Below are positions 15,212 through 24,044 of a stretch of DNA of 64,000 nucleotides, piece after piece. A program made the translations under genes and the position numbers. Source of the stretch: Actinocrinis sp035653575 (GTDB lineage Bacteria; Actinomycetota; Actinomycetes; Streptomycetales; Catenulisporaceae). Below the pieces are notes generated by a model. It searched no databases. It saw only the letters and a list, made by a program, of their open reading frames with translations, and had not been told where the DNA came from. Within the stretch, counting starts at the first letter, position 1. Each line of letters begins with the position of its first letter. The stretch spans positions 1 to 64,000 of the forward strand of contig NZ_DASRBQ010000180.1 of assembly GCF_035653575.1 (NCBI RefSeq), read 5' to 3'.

Positions 15212-18100
15212 GTGAACGCTGACTCTTCAAGCGGCGGGGGGCACACCACTGCTGCGGCCGCGACGGCCTCCGGTGCGCCCGCCCTACTCGATCGACCGCT
15301 GCGCACCGAGCCGATCCGGCCGACCGGTGACGCGGGCGACGGCTGGGGCCGAGCTGCAGCGTACGACGCATACGCAGACGGCCTGCACACATACGCGATC
15401 TGGTCGCTGCGTGACCACGATGCAGCTGTTGACGCGCTCTACTGTGCGTTCGTCATCGCCGATCGCAACGTGAGGCAGCTCCGGCAGCCTGAGTACATCC
15501 AGCCGTGGCTTTACGCGATCCTGCGGCGCGAGTGCTCGCTGCGCGGAGTGCCGTCGCTGTCGTCAGTGTCGCTGCCGTCAGGGTCGACAGATGAGGCCAC
15601 GGCGTTCAGTGGGGCTCCGGATGCTTCGGTGTCTTCGGATTCTGGCGCTTTTTCGATCTCTCCTTCGATGGATTCACCGAGCCCGGTCGCCGGTCGGTTG
15701 CGGCCACCGGCCGGGGCGGCCGACCCGGGCGGCTCGCTGGCCTCGCTGGAGCGGAACCTGCGGCGGGCCGAGTTCCACTCGCTGGAATGGCCCGAGTCTG
15801 AGGGCCTCGCCCCCGCGCACCGGGAGATCCTTGAGCTGACGATCCGCCACGGACTCGACAGCCACGGCCTCGGCCTGGTGCTCGGGCTCGGGCAGTCCGC
15901 GCGCTCCGGGCAGTCCGGCCGGTTCGGGCGCGGCGGCGACGCGCCGATCGGGTCCATCGGAGCTCAAGGCTTCGGCGTGCTCGCCGACGCCTGGCGGGAG
16001 CTGGAGCGGTCACTCGCGGCAGTCGCGGTCGCAAAGGCATCGACCGAACACTGCGCACAACTGGCCGAGCTGACCTTCGGCTGGTCAGGGCGCCTGAACG
16101 CCACACTGCGCGCGCCGCTGACCGATCACGTCGACGGTTGCACGCGTTGTCAGCACTATCTGCACACTGTCATCGGCACTCCGGCGGCACCGACCATCCT
16201 GCCGTTCGTCGCGGCACCGCGCGCCCTGCGCGAGATCGTGCTGAGCGAACTGCGCGACCCCGAACTTGCCCTGCGCCTCGGTGTCGACCACGACGCCATC
16301 GCGAGGCGGATCCAGCACTTCACGCCCGATGGCTTCCCGATGGCGGACGAGCCGTCGCCGGTTCGTCGGCGTGGCGGACGTCGCGCGGCGCCGAAGCGGG
16401 CCACCGGGCCGGAATCGAAGCGCGCCGCAGTACGGACCTCGACTGACGCAGAGCCAAAGAACCAGAACCCTGATTCTCTTGTCGCCATGGATCAGCCCTC
16501 TGTTGAGCGCGCGCCGAAGGCTCCCGTCGCGCAGGACGCTTTGCCGCGCAGGGTTCCGGGCGTGAGCCGGCCGCGCGTTGACGCTCGACGGCCAAGCGGT
16601 GAGCGCGACGCCGCTACTGCTGCTCCTGCCGCCCGCGGTGAATCGCGCCGCGCGAGTGAGGAAACTGATTTCGCGGGCGTCTATCGCACGCCGGGAAGCT
16701 GGGCTGCTCGGGTACTGCCGCCGGACTCCGAGACCGACTGGCGGCCGATGGCCGGTGGCGGTCCGCGGCCCAAGCTCCTTACCGGACCGCAAAGCGGCGA
16801 CAGCGGCGACGGATTCATCTCGACTCCGTCCGGGCGTTTCGCCAACCGCGCTCCTGTCGGATCCGCCGCCGAGAGGACGCGCACGCGACAGCCGTACACC
16901 GAGTCGGCGTACATCGAGGGCATGGCAGGCGTGAGCACGAACGCGGCTACGCGCGCCGGATCGGTTGCCGGCGCTGGCGGTCGTGCCGGGTCTGGTCCTG
17001 CCGCCGGTGCTGCTTTGCGGGCCGAATCCGGTGCCGCGTCCGGTACCGGCCCTGGCCTCCGCACTCGCACGAACAGCGGTACCGCCCGTCTGCCCCGCTT
17101 CGTCGCACCGGCACCCGAAGCACCGCGCGGCCCGGACGGCAAGCCTCGACCGCAGCACCGCTCTCGCCCGATGCGGCAGGTGGTCTTCTCGGCCGTCACA
17201 CTCGGCGCGGTCGGTGCCGCGGCGGCGGCCACCGCGGCGCTGCTCGGTGTCACCTCGGACAGTCACTCGTCGCAGCTCATTGACTCAATGCCATCGCAGG
17301 ACCCGGTCAGCGCGGGCGGTGGCGGCCTGTCCGTCTCAGTGAGCACGCCGCCGGTCCCGCTCGCGTCGTCGAGCGCCCGTTCCTCCGACTCGCGAGGCGT
17401 GGGCAAGAACAGCGCGCCAGCCATGGGAATCGGCGGCACCGTGCGCACGCCGTCCGGCCCCGCATCCGGCTCCGGCTCCGGCGCCGGACCGGGTACCAAC
17501 GCCGCCGATTTCCACGTCAGCATCAACCAGCGCGATGCCGACCCGAACAGCGTGACGATCGTGCTGCGGAACTCCGGCAGCGCGCCGATCGCCTGGAAGG
17601 CCGCGGCGCACGACACGTGGATCACGCTGAGTCAGTACTCTGGCACGCTTGCCGGCGGTCAATCCCAGGCCATCGTCGCGACCGCGACGAACGAAGCCCC
17701 CGCCGGGCAGTGGACGAGCACGATCACGTTCTCGCCGGGCGGCGCGGTGGTCACGCTGCACGGCGGCTCCGCCAACCCTTCCGGCACGCCTTCGAGCCCG
17801 CCCGCGTCCGGCGGATCGTCCGGCTCGACGCCGCCCAGCAGCCCGTCAGGCGGGTCGACTCCGCCCCCGACACCTACGCCGAGTTCCTCGGCCGGTGGCG
17901 TCGGCCCGTCCGCAGTGCGCCCGACACGCAGCGCGCCGGCCGGCGGAGGCGGGACTGCCAGCGCGTCCCCATCGTCGCCGGTATCGCAGAGTACGCAGCC
18001 GTCCGCGCCCGCTTCCGGACCCTCCAGCGGCACCAGCGCGACGCCCTCGACAACGACGCCCGCGCCGCACTCCCCACGGCACGCTGCGGGCTCCCGCTAG
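15212..18100 (+). CDS. Giant membrane-tethered sigma-like protein with C-terminal BACON-like domain
   Basis: 962 residues. Residues ~48-115 resemble sigma region 2 (AYDAYADGLHTYAIW, DRNVRQLRQPEYIQPWLYAILRREC), as in the preceding gene. A region 4-like segment (~205-270, LAPAHREILELTIRHGL) is interrupted by low-complexity inserts. The zinc-finger-like HVDGCTRCQHYLHT is at ~305. A long, probably disordered linker leads to one TM helix (~654-676), then an extracytoplasmic BACON-like domain (~765-850: VTIVLRNSGSAPIAWKA, WITLSQYSGTLAGG) and a Pro/Ser/Thr tail. BACON domains are thought to bind glycans or mucin. Cytoplasmic sigma activity coupled to an outside ligand is inference. GTG 15212 is chosen for TACCTT-N7; the frame opens at 15122. 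Confidence 0.75.
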   Translation: MNADSSSGGGHTTAAAATASGAPALLDRPLRTEPIRPTGDAGDGWGRAAAYDAYADGLHTYAIWSLRDHDAAVDALYCAFVIADRNVRQLRQPEYIQPWLYAILRRECSLRGVPSLSSVSLPSGSTDEATAFSGAPDASVSSDSGAFSISPSMDSPSPVAGRLRPPAGAADPGGSLASLERNLRRAEFHSLEWPESEGLAPAHREILELTIRHGLDSHGLGLVLGLGQSARSGQSGRFGRGGDAPIGSIGAQGFGVLADAWRELERSLAAVAVAKASTEHCAQLAELTFGWSGRLNATLRAPLTDHVDGCTRCQHYLHTVIGTPAAPTILPFVAAPRALREIVLSELRDPELALRLGVDHDAIARRIQHFTPDGFPMADEPSPVRRRGGRRAAPKRATGPESKRAAVRTSTDAEPKNQNPDSLVAMDQPSVERAPKAPVAQDALPRRVPGVSRPRVDARRPSGERDAATAAPAARGESRRASEETDFAGVYRTPGSWAARVLPPDSETDWRPMAGGGPRPKLLTGPQSGDSGDGFISTPSGRFANRAPVGSAAERTRTRQPYTESAYIEGMAGVSTNAATRAGSVAGAGGRAGSGPAAGAALRAESGAASGTGPGLRTRTNSGTARLPRFVAPAPEAPRGPDGKPRPQHRSRPMRQVVFSAVTLGAVGAAAAATAALLGVTSDSHSSQLIDSMPSQDPVSAGGGGLSVSVSTPPVPLASSSARSSDSRGVGKNSAPAMGIGGTVRTPSGPASGSGSGAGPGTNAADFHVSINQRDADPNSVTIVLRNSGSAPIAWKAAAHDTWITLSQYSGTLAGGQSQAIVATATNEAPAGQWTSTITFSPGGAVVTLHGGSANPSGTPSSPPASGGSSGSTPPSSPSGGSTPPPTPTPSSSAGGVGPSAVRPTRSAPAGGGGTASASPSSPVSQSTQPSAPASGPSSGTSATPSTTTPAPHSPRHAAGSR

Positions 18101-18117
18101 GCGCCCCGCGCGCTGGC

Positions 18118-18143
18118 ACCGCCGCCGACTCCGGCGGCGGTTA
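18118..18143. terminator. Bidirectional terminator hairpin
   Basis: A 10-bp perfect stem (18118-18127 with 18132-18141, loop ACTC) lies between the convergent sigma-like gene and the Cys-rich gene, followed by TTA. Confidence 0.6.
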
Positions 18144-18165
18144 GGCGGTTATCAGCCCGCTGCGA

Positions 18166-18921
18166 TCACTCGGGTGAGGCCGGGTGCCGGGCGACCGGCA
18201 CCTTGCTCGCGAGGTGCGTCTCGCAGAACTCGACGAGCAAGTCGTACGCGGCCCGGCCCATCAGCTCGGCGAGCTCGGCCGCGTACGAGACGTACACCGG
18301 CTCCGCCGCGGTGTGCGCCTCCGTGTTGCCGGTGCACCACCAGTTCAGATCGTGGCCGCCGGGACCCCAGCCGCGCCGGTCGTACTCGCCGATGGTGATC
18401 ATCAGCACCTTGCTGTCGTCCGGCCGGTCCACCCAGTCGTAGGTGCGGCGGATCGGCAGCTGCCAGCACACATCCGGCTTCGTCTCCAGCGGATGGCGCC
18501 CTTCCCGCAGCGCCAGGCCGTGCAGCGCACAGCCCGCGCCGCCCTCGAACCCGGGCCGGTTGAGGAAGATGCACGCGCCGTCGTGCACGCGCGTCTGCCG
18601 GTCACCCTCCGGATCGGTCTCGGTGATCGCCAGCCGACCGCCGCGCTTGGCCGCCTCGCCGTGGAACTGCCACGTCTCCGCGGTCAGCCGGCGCGCCGCC
18701 TCCTTCACCCGCTTCTCGTCGGCCGAGTCCGAGTAGTGCGCGCCGAGGGTGCAGCAGCCGTCCGCGGGCCGCCCGGCGTGGATACCCTGGCAGCCCGAAC
18801 CCCAGATGCACTGCCAGCGGGAGCACAGCCAGGTCAGGTCCGCGCGGTACACCTGCTCGGAATTGTCCGGATCGGGAAACTCGACCCAGGCTCGGGGGAA
18901 ATCCAGCGGTACTTCAGGCAC
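18166..18921 (-). CDS. Conserved actinobacterial Cys-rich protein of unknown function
   Basis: 251 residues, soluble, with at least eight Cys: LCSRWQCIW, GCQGI, GCCTLGAH, ACIFLN, GCALHG, VCWQLP, WWCTG and EFCETH. Several are paired (C-x4-C, C-x5-CC), suggesting a bound metal or iron-sulfur cluster, somewhat like YkgJ/DUF3109-type proteins; I cannot name the family firmly. GTG 18921 (PEVPLDFPRAW) is preferred over TTG 18927, because TAGGCT ends 6 nt upstream and relatives, as I recall, begin at this Pro-Glu-Val. It is divergent from the ECF sigma gene. Confidence 0.75.
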   Translation of the reverse strand: MPEVPLDFPRAWVEFPDPDNSEQVYRADLTWLCSRWQCIWGSGCQGIHAGRPADGCCTLGAHYSDSADEKRVKEAARRLTAETWQFHGEAAKRGGRLAITETDPEGDRQTRVHDGACIFLNRPGFEGGAGCALHGLALREGRHPLETKPDVCWQLPIRRTYDWVDRPDDSKVLMITIGEYDRRGWGPGGHDLNWWCTGNTEAHTAAEPVYVSYAAELAELMGRAAYDLLVEFCETHLASKVPVARHPASPE

Positions 18922-18927
18922 GAGCAA

Positions 18928-18933
18928 AGCCTA
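18928..18933 (-). promoter_or_regulatory. -10 hexamer TAGGCT (leaderless)
   Basis: TAGGCT ends 6 nt before GTG 18921 on the minus strand, with no ribosome site. Confidence 0.45.
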
Positions 18934-19123
18934 AGAGCGCTTCGCCGGACCCGACCATCCGCCGCGCCGGAAAATTCTCGATACCGGGTGCAACCGGGAC
19001 GCGACTCCAGGCGTGAGCGTCGTGACCGTGTCACGGACTGCGGGTGTCACGGGCAGGCGGTGCCACATACAGACGGTGCCACGGTCACCGGGGAGCGACG
19101 AGCGGATGGGGGAGGGACGCACG

Positions 19124-19666
19124 ATGGGGGGCGAGCTCGGATTCGACGAGTTCTACGCCGCATCGTTCCGAAGGCTGGTCGGTCAGCTCTATGCGATGAC
19201 GGGGAGCCTGACTGATGCGGAAGATGCGGTCCAAGAGGCGTATGCGCGGGCCTGGCAGCGCTGGGACAAAGTGGGCGAGTACGGCGCGCCCGAGGCCTGG
19301 ATCAGGACGGTGGCCTACCGGATCGCGGTGTCCGCGGGGCGCAAGGCGAAGAACCGCTTGCTGGCGCACCGCCACGAGGAGGCGGGCCGGGCACAGCTGC
19401 CCGGGCTCAATCCCGATCACCTGGCGCTGATGGCCGCGCTGCGCCGGATCTCCGCCGATCAGCGCCGGGCGATCGTGCTGCACTACCTGGTCGGCCTCTC
19501 GGTCGACGAGATCGCGGACGAGACCGCCGCCCCGACCGGAACCGTCAAGGGGTGGCTGGCTCGAGGGCGTAAAGCCATGGCGCCGCACGTGTCCGAGTTC
19601 GCCGAGGCGCCATCCGGGGCTGGTCATACGCGGCCCATCCACCACATCGAAGCCGGAGAGGAGTAA
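19124..19666 (+). CDS. SigE-family ECF RNA polymerase sigma factor
   Basis: 180 residues. Region 2 (~5-75) has DEFYAASFRRLVGQLYAMTG, DAEDAVQEAYARAW and PEAWIRTVAYRIAV. Region 4 (~105-160) has LRRISADQRRAIVLHYL, LSVDEIADETAAPTGTVKGWLARGR. It directs RNA polymerase to a small regulon. ATG 19124 is chosen for GGAGGGA six bases upstream; ATG 19106 also exists. The 196-nt upstream region has GTGCAACC (18987-18994), which resembles ECF -35 elements, so autoregulation is possible, and a direct repeat CGGTGCCAC. It is followed 4 nt later by a membrane protein that may control it. Confidence 0.93.
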   Translation: MGGELGFDEFYAASFRRLVGQLYAMTGSLTDAEDAVQEAYARAWQRWDKVGEYGAPEAWIRTVAYRIAVSAGRKAKNRLLAHRHEEAGRAQLPGLNPDHLALMAALRRISADQRRAIVLHYLVGLSVDEIADETAAPTGTVKGWLARGRKAMAPHVSEFAEAPSGAGHTRPIHHIEAGEE

Positions 19667-19670
19667 GACG

Positions 19671-21098
19671 ATGCCCGAGAGCTTCCAGGATCTGCTGTCC
19701 GATATCGCACAGTCCGCGTCCACGTCGACCAATCCGGCCGGTGCTGACGCGGCCCGCCGCAGGGGGCGGCAGCGCACGGTGCGTAAGCAATTCGCGGCAG
19801 GCGTTATGGCCGTCGCACTGATCGGTGCTTCGGCCGGCTTGGCGTTGGCCCTCGCCGGTAACCAGGGCGGCGCGCCCAAGCCGATCACAAACTCGGGAAC
19901 TCCGACGCCTACCGTGAGCAACACCCCGGCCCCGCCGAGCACCAGCCCGAGCCCCTCCAACTCGTCGAGCCCGAGCGCGACCGCGCCTGGCGGCACCGGG
20001 GACCTCAACACGATCGTGCCGGGCGCGTGGACACCGCAGAGCCAGTTCGCGATCAATCCCGGCGGCTGGACGGCGAACATGACCAAGCCTTCGATCAATA
20101 CCGCCGACCGCCAGTGGTTCTACTCATGCACCACAGGCACGCTCACGCATCTCGGTTCGAACGGCTATCAGGAGATGACGTACAAGCCGACGTCCTCCGG
20201 CACGGTCTTCTCGGCCGATCAGGTCTTGTTCTTCTTCCCCTCCACGGCTGCGGCGCAGCAGGCGCTGGGGACCATCCGTAGCGATTACGCACACTGTCCT
20301 GAGCAGTCCGTCGGCGTCAATGGCGTGCCGATGACCGGAACCGTGCAGCAGACCGAGCAGTTGGACGGCGGCTACGCCTGGTTGCACACCTTCCGCACCG
20401 CCCAGGGCGCGCCCGGCGATCCGGCGAACCTCGCGTCGGACAACCACGAGTTCTTCGTCCAGCGCGGCAGCGTAGTGGAACTGGTTTGGTTCGGTGGCGA
20501 CACGACCGTGGACCGGCAGAGCAACGACCTGACGTTCCTCGCCGCCCTGGAGAGCAACCTGTGCGTGTACGGCGGCCAGTGCCCGCCGACGAAGCATCCG
20601 CTCACGGCCAGCATCACGGCGAACGGATCGACGGCGCTGCACCTTGGCGGCAGCCCGATCGAATTCACCGTCACGGTCAGCAACAACAGCGATGACACGC
20701 TTCGGGACATCGCGCCGATCGTGTCGCTCGGGCACTGCACCTGCTCGAACACGCCGGTCTCGATGATGCCCGCGGGCCAACTACAGCTCCGCGATCCGTC
20801 CACAGGGGCCTGGAAGACCGTGTTCTACGACGCGGAGGGCACGGGCATGGACTACCTGCTGAGCCTGTCGGCCGTCCCGGTGCCCCCGTTCGATCTCGAC
20901 GCCGGACAGAGCGTGACGTTCACCTTCCGGGTCCAGCTCGATCCGGCTTCCGCGAACAAGCTGTCCGGGCCGTACCACCTGTCGGACGGGACCGCCTCGA
21001 TCGACGTCTCGCTCGTGCACCCGGTGGCCAACGCCGACAACATCCAGATCGGGAACTCGCCGACCGCGGCGCTACCGGTCACCGTGCTGCTCAACTGA
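19671..21098 (+). CDS. Membrane-anchored extracytoplasmic protein, putative partner or anti-sigma of the ECF sigma
   Basis: 475 residues: a short cytoplasmic part (1-41, SFQDLLSDIAQSAS then Arg-rich), one TM helix (~42-64), a Thr/Pro/Ser linker (~75-110) and a large extracytoplasmic region. The region has an N-terminal half with NPGGWTANMTKPSI and RQWFYSC, and a C-terminal half like an immunoglobulin or DUF-type beta domain (VTVSNNSDDTLRDIAPIVSLGHCTCSN). No zinc-finger anti-sigma motif is visible; the ~41-residue cytoplasmic segment would have to bind sigma. Coupling to the sigma gene (4-nt gap, GGAGAGGAG ribosome site) suggests joint function. It ends at a very strong terminator. Confidence 0.75.
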   Translation: MPESFQDLLSDIAQSASTSTNPAGADAARRRGRQRTVRKQFAAGVMAVALIGASAGLALALAGNQGGAPKPITNSGTPTPTVSNTPAPPSTSPSPSNSSSPSATAPGGTGDLNTIVPGAWTPQSQFAINPGGWTANMTKPSINTADRQWFYSCTTGTLTHLGSNGYQEMTYKPTSSGTVFSADQVLFFFPSTAAAQQALGTIRSDYAHCPEQSVGVNGVPMTGTVQQTEQLDGGYAWLHTFRTAQGAPGDPANLASDNHEFFVQRGSVVELVWFGGDTTVDRQSNDLTFLAALESNLCVYGGQCPPTKHPLTASITANGSTALHLGGSPIEFTVTVSNNSDDTLRDIAPIVSLGHCTCSNTPVSMMPAGQLQLRDPSTGAWKTVFYDAEGTGMDYLLSLSAVPVPPFDLDAGQSVTFTFRVQLDPASANKLSGPYHLSDGTASIDVSLVHPVANADNIQIGNSPTAALPVTVLLN

Positions 21099-21116
21099 TC
21101 ATCGCCGCCGGCCGGA

Positions 21117-21161
21117 GCCGTGTCCGCATCCACAGCCTGTGGATGCGGACACGGCATTTTT
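21117..21161 (+). terminator. Strong intrinsic terminator
   Basis: An 18-bp perfect stem (21117-21134 with 21138-21155) with a 3-nt loop is followed by ATTTTT. It lies 18 nt after the stop of the sigma-partner gene and is the clearest rho-independent terminator in the window. Confidence 0.95.
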
Positions 21162-21196
21162 CCGCGCAGGTGGCAGCGGGTGGGCCCGCCGTCCAC

Positions 21197-21202
21197 TAGC
21201 GT
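21197..21202 (+). promoter_or_regulatory. -10 hexamer TAGCGT of ppx (leaderless)
   Basis: TAGCGT-N7-ATG (21210), with no ribosome site. Confidence 0.6.
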
Positions 21203-21209
21203 CTTAGGT

Positions 21210-22148
21210 ATGCGGCTAGGGGTTCTGGACGTCGGATCGAACACGGTGCATCTGCTGGTGGTGGACGCCCACCAGGGCGCGCGCCCGCTGCCGGCCTTCT
21301 CGCACAAGATCGAGTTGCACCTGGTGGAGCTGCTCGGTCCGGACGGCGGGATCACGCAGGAGGGGGCGCAACGGCTGGAGTCCTTCGTCGCCGAGTGCGT
21401 CGGCATCGCCGAGGACAAGGGCGTGGAGGAGTTCATCGGGTTCGCCACCTCGGCGATCCGGGAAGCGGCCAACGGCGAGCAGATCCTGCGCGAGATCCGC
21501 GAGCGCACCGGCCTCGACTTGGCCGTGCTCGACGGACAGGCCGAGGCGCAGCTCACCTTCCTCGCGGTGCGCCGCTGGTTCGGCTGGTCCTCCGGGCGGC
21601 TGCTGGTGCTCGACATCGGCGGCGGCTCGCTGGAAATGGCCTCCGGCTTCGACGAGATGCCCGAGGTGGCCCGCTCCGCTCCGTTCGGCGCGGCGCGGCT
21701 GACCAAGGACTGGCTGCCCGGCGATCCGCCCGACGAGGAGTCGGTGCGGAAGCTGCGCAAGCACGTGCGCGGCGGGATCGCCCGCGTCGTCGGCGACCTG
21801 GTGCGCTACGGCCGGCCCGACCGCGTCGTGGCCACCTCGAAGACGTTCCGGCAGCTGGCCAGGGTCGCCGGCGCGGCGCCGAGCGCGGAGGGCGTCTACA
21901 CGCCGCGCAGCCTCACGCGCGCGGACCTGCTCGATTGGCTGCCGAAGCTGGCCCGGATGACCGCGGCGGAACGCGCCGAACTGCCGGGCGTGTCCCAGGG
22001 CCGCGCCCGGCAGCTGCTGGCCGGGGCGATCGTCGCCGATGCCGCGATGGACCTGTTCGAGACGGACCACGTGGACATCTGCCCGTGGGCGCTGCGAGAA
22101 GGCGTGATCCTGCGGCGGCTCGACGGCCTGCCCGACGAGTGGCTCTAG
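21210..22148 (+). CDS. ppx: Exopolyphosphatase / guanosine pentaphosphate phosphatase (Ppx/GppA)
   Basis: 312 residues of the ASKHA fold. The phosphate-1 loop is LDVGSNTVHLLV (res ~6-17), the conserved EFIGFATSAIREA includes the catalytic-region Glu, and phosphate-2 is VLDIGGGSLEMA. It hydrolyses terminal phosphate from polyphosphate or pppGpp. It is of the short two-domain type common in actinobacteria. ATG 21210 begins the conserved MRLGVLDVG, and TAGCGT-N7-ATG supports leaderless initiation. It heads a same-strand run with a sugar isomerase and proC. Confidence 0.93.
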   Translation: MRLGVLDVGSNTVHLLVVDAHQGARPLPAFSHKIELHLVELLGPDGGITQEGAQRLESFVAECVGIAEDKGVEEFIGFATSAIREAANGEQILREIRERTGLDLAVLDGQAEAQLTFLAVRRWFGWSSGRLLVLDIGGGSLEMASGFDEMPEVARSAPFGAARLTKDWLPGDPPDEESVRKLRKHVRGGIARVVGDLVRYGRPDRVVATSKTFRQLARVAGAAPSAEGVYTPRSLTRADLLDWLPKLARMTAAERAELPGVSQGRARQLLAGAIVADAAMDLFETDHVDICPWALREGVILRRLDGLPDEWL

Positions 22149-22199
22149 GCCAGGGCCCAGAACGGTCGCGCGAGTTCCAAAACAGGTCCCGGGCCCAGG

Positions 22200-22205
22200 T
22201 AGTCT
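22200..22205 (+). promoter_or_regulatory. -10 hexamer TAGTCT (leaderless)
   Basis: TAGTCT-N7-GTG (22213). It decides the start of the isomerase gene in favour of 22213 over ATG 22249. Confidence 0.5.
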
Positions 22206-22212
22206 CGGTCAC

Positions 22213-23151
22213 GTGACATGGGCAGTCGGCAGCAGCGGCGAGGCGGCGATGGTGACCGTGCCCAAGGTCGCCCTTTCGACCATCTCGGTCTACCCGGAGA
22301 ACACCGCCACCGGCTTCGCCACCGCCGCGCGCCTCGGTTACGACGGGGTCGAGGTGATGGTCACCAACGATCCGGTGAGCCAGTCGATCGATTCGCTGCG
22401 GCGGCTGCGTGACGGGCTCGACCTGCCGATCCTGGCCATCCACGCGCCCTGCCTGTTCTGGCTGAACCTGCAACGCGTGTGGGGCGCCGAGCCGTGGGCG
22501 AAGCTGGTGAAGGCGCGCGAGGCCGCGGACGCGCTCGGTGCGAAGACCGTGGTCGTGCACCCGCCGTTCGTGTGGCAGACCAAATACGCGGCCGAATTCG
22601 TGGCCGGGATCAAGCGGATGCAGGATGAGACGGACGTGCGGTTCGCCGTCGAGAACATGTATCCCTGGCGTACGCCGCGCAACCGGATCGTGCGCGAGCG
22701 CGGTGTCGAGGCGTACGCCCCGGGCTGGGATCCGACCGAGCAGGAGTACCCGCACTTCACCCTGGACCTCTCGCACACCGCGACCTCGCGCACTGACACC
22801 CTGGCGATGCTGGAGCGGATGGGCAGCCGGCTCGCGCACCTGCACCTGGCCGACGGCAGCGGCTCGAACGCCGACGAGCACCTGGTGCCGGGGCGCGGAA
22901 ACCAGCCGTGCGCGCAGATCCTCGGGCTGCTCGGCCGCAACAACTTCGACGGCAACATCGTGCTCGAGGTCAACACCCGCCGCGCGCTGGACCAGGACGG
23001 CCGGGACGTAGACCTGCACGAGGCGCTGCTGTTCGCCCGCCGGCACCTGGCCGGGGCCGCGGCGGTGTCAGCGGCGCCCGAGGCTCCGCAGATCGGAGCG
23101 GCGGACGAGGACAGTGCGGCGCAGGTCGCCGACCAGCCGGTGAACAAGTGA
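22213..23151 (+). CDS. Sugar phosphate isomerase/epimerase family TIM-barrel protein
   Basis: 312 residues of the xylose-isomerase-like/AP-endonuclease-2 superfamily. It contains LGYDGVEVMV, LAIHAPCLFW, TVVVHPPFVWQ, FAVENMYPW, TLDLSHTATS and HLHLADGSGSN, in which His, Glu and Asp residues form the usual divalent-metal site. The substrate is unknown. The C-terminal ~25 residues are Ala/Glu-rich. GTG 22213 is supported by the leaderless -10 TAGTCT; ATG 22249 would give the shorter form starting VTVPKVAL. The stop codon lies inside a three-copy 14-bp tandem repeat that separates it from proC. Confidence 0.88.
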   Translation: MTWAVGSSGEAAMVTVPKVALSTISVYPENTATGFATAARLGYDGVEVMVTNDPVSQSIDSLRRLRDGLDLPILAIHAPCLFWLNLQRVWGAEPWAKLVKAREAADALGAKTVVVHPPFVWQTKYAAEFVAGIKRMQDETDVRFAVENMYPWRTPRNRIVRERGVEAYAPGWDPTEQEYPHFTLDLSHTATSRTDTLAMLERMGSRLAHLHLADGSGSNADEHLVPGRGNQPCAQILGLLGRNNFDGNIVLEVNTRRALDQDGRDVDLHEALLFARRHLAGAAAVSAAPEAPQIGAADEDSAAQVADQPVNK

Positions 23152-23183
23152 CCCGGAACAAGTGACCCGCAACAAGTGACCCA
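23142..23183 (+). repeat. 14-bp x3 tandem repeat spanning the isomerase stop codon
   Basis: GAACAAGTGACCCG at 23142-23155 and 23156-23169, then CAACAAGTGACCCA at 23170-23183. The first unit holds the last two sense codons and the TGA. It is one of seven stop-spanning repeats in this window. Confidence 0.9.
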
Positions 23184-23201
23184 ACGAGCGAAGGGCGCGT
23201 G

Positions 23202-24044
23202 GTGAGTCAGATGGCGCAGACCGAGGTGCGGGGCGGTGGGCACCAGCGGATCGCCGTGCTCGGCGCGGGCAAGATGGGCGAGGCGCTGGTCTCCGGCGTG
23301 CTGCGGGCCGGAAAGCCCGCCGCCGACGTGCTGGTCACCGCGCGCCGCGCCGGCCGGGCCGCCGAGCTGGCCGAGCGCTACGGCGTGGCCGCGGTCTCCA
23401 ACGCCGAGGCGGCCAAGAGCGCCGACACACTCATCCTCACGGTGAAGCCGCAGGACATGGCCACCTTGCTGGCAGAGCTCGCGCCGCACGTGCCCTCCGA
23501 CCGGCTGGTCATCTCCGGCGCCGCGGGCATCACGACCTCGTTCGTCGCCGAGCGGATCGGCGTGCCCGGGTTGCCGGTGGTCCGGGTGATGACGAACACG
23601 CCGGTGCTCGTCGACGAGGCGATGTCGGCGATCTCACCGGGTTCGCACGCCACCGACGAGCACCTGCGCCGCACCGAGGAGATCTTCCGGCCGGTCGGCA
23701 AGACGGTCCGGGTGCCCGAGTCGCAGCAGGACGCGGTCACCGCGCTCTCCGGCTCCGGTCCGGCCTACTTCTACTACCTGGTCGAGGCGATGATCGACGC
23801 CGGCATCCTGCTCGGCCTGCCGCGGGCCACCGCGCACGAGCTGATCGTGCAGTCGGCGATCGGCGCGGCGGTCATGCTGCGCGACTCGGGAGAGCACCCG
23901 GTGAAGCTGCGCGAGGCGGTGACCTCGCCGGCCGGGACGACCATCTCGGCGATCCGGGAGCTTGAGCGGCACAGCGTGCGCGCGGCGCTGCTGGCGGCGC
24001 TGGAGGCGGCGCGGGACCGCTCCCGGGAGCTCGCGCAGGGCTGA
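23202..24044 (+). CDS. proC: Pyrroline-5-carboxylate reductase
   Basis: 280 residues. The NADP-binding motif is VLGAGKMGEALVSG (~res 18-31), then ILTVKPQDM, VRVMTNTPVLVDEAM and the family signature ALSGSGPAYFYYLVEAM; VTSPAGTTISAI is near the C-terminus. It performs the last step of proline synthesis. GTG 23202 is chosen because AAGGG lies six bases upstream; GTG 23199 and ATG 23211 are alternatives. It is probably cotranscribed with, or read from within, the ppx-isomerase run. Confidence 0.95.
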   Translation: MSQMAQTEVRGGGHQRIAVLGAGKMGEALVSGVLRAGKPAADVLVTARRAGRAAELAERYGVAAVSNAEAAKSADTLILTVKPQDMATLLAELAPHVPSDRLVISGAAGITTSFVAERIGVPGLPVVRVMTNTPVLVDEAMSAISPGSHATDEHLRRTEEIFRPVGKTVRVPESQQDAVTALSGSGPAYFYYLVEAMIDAGILLGLPRATAHELIVQSAIGAAVMLRDSGEHPVKLREAVTSPAGTTISAIRELERHSVRAALLAALEAARDRSRELAQG

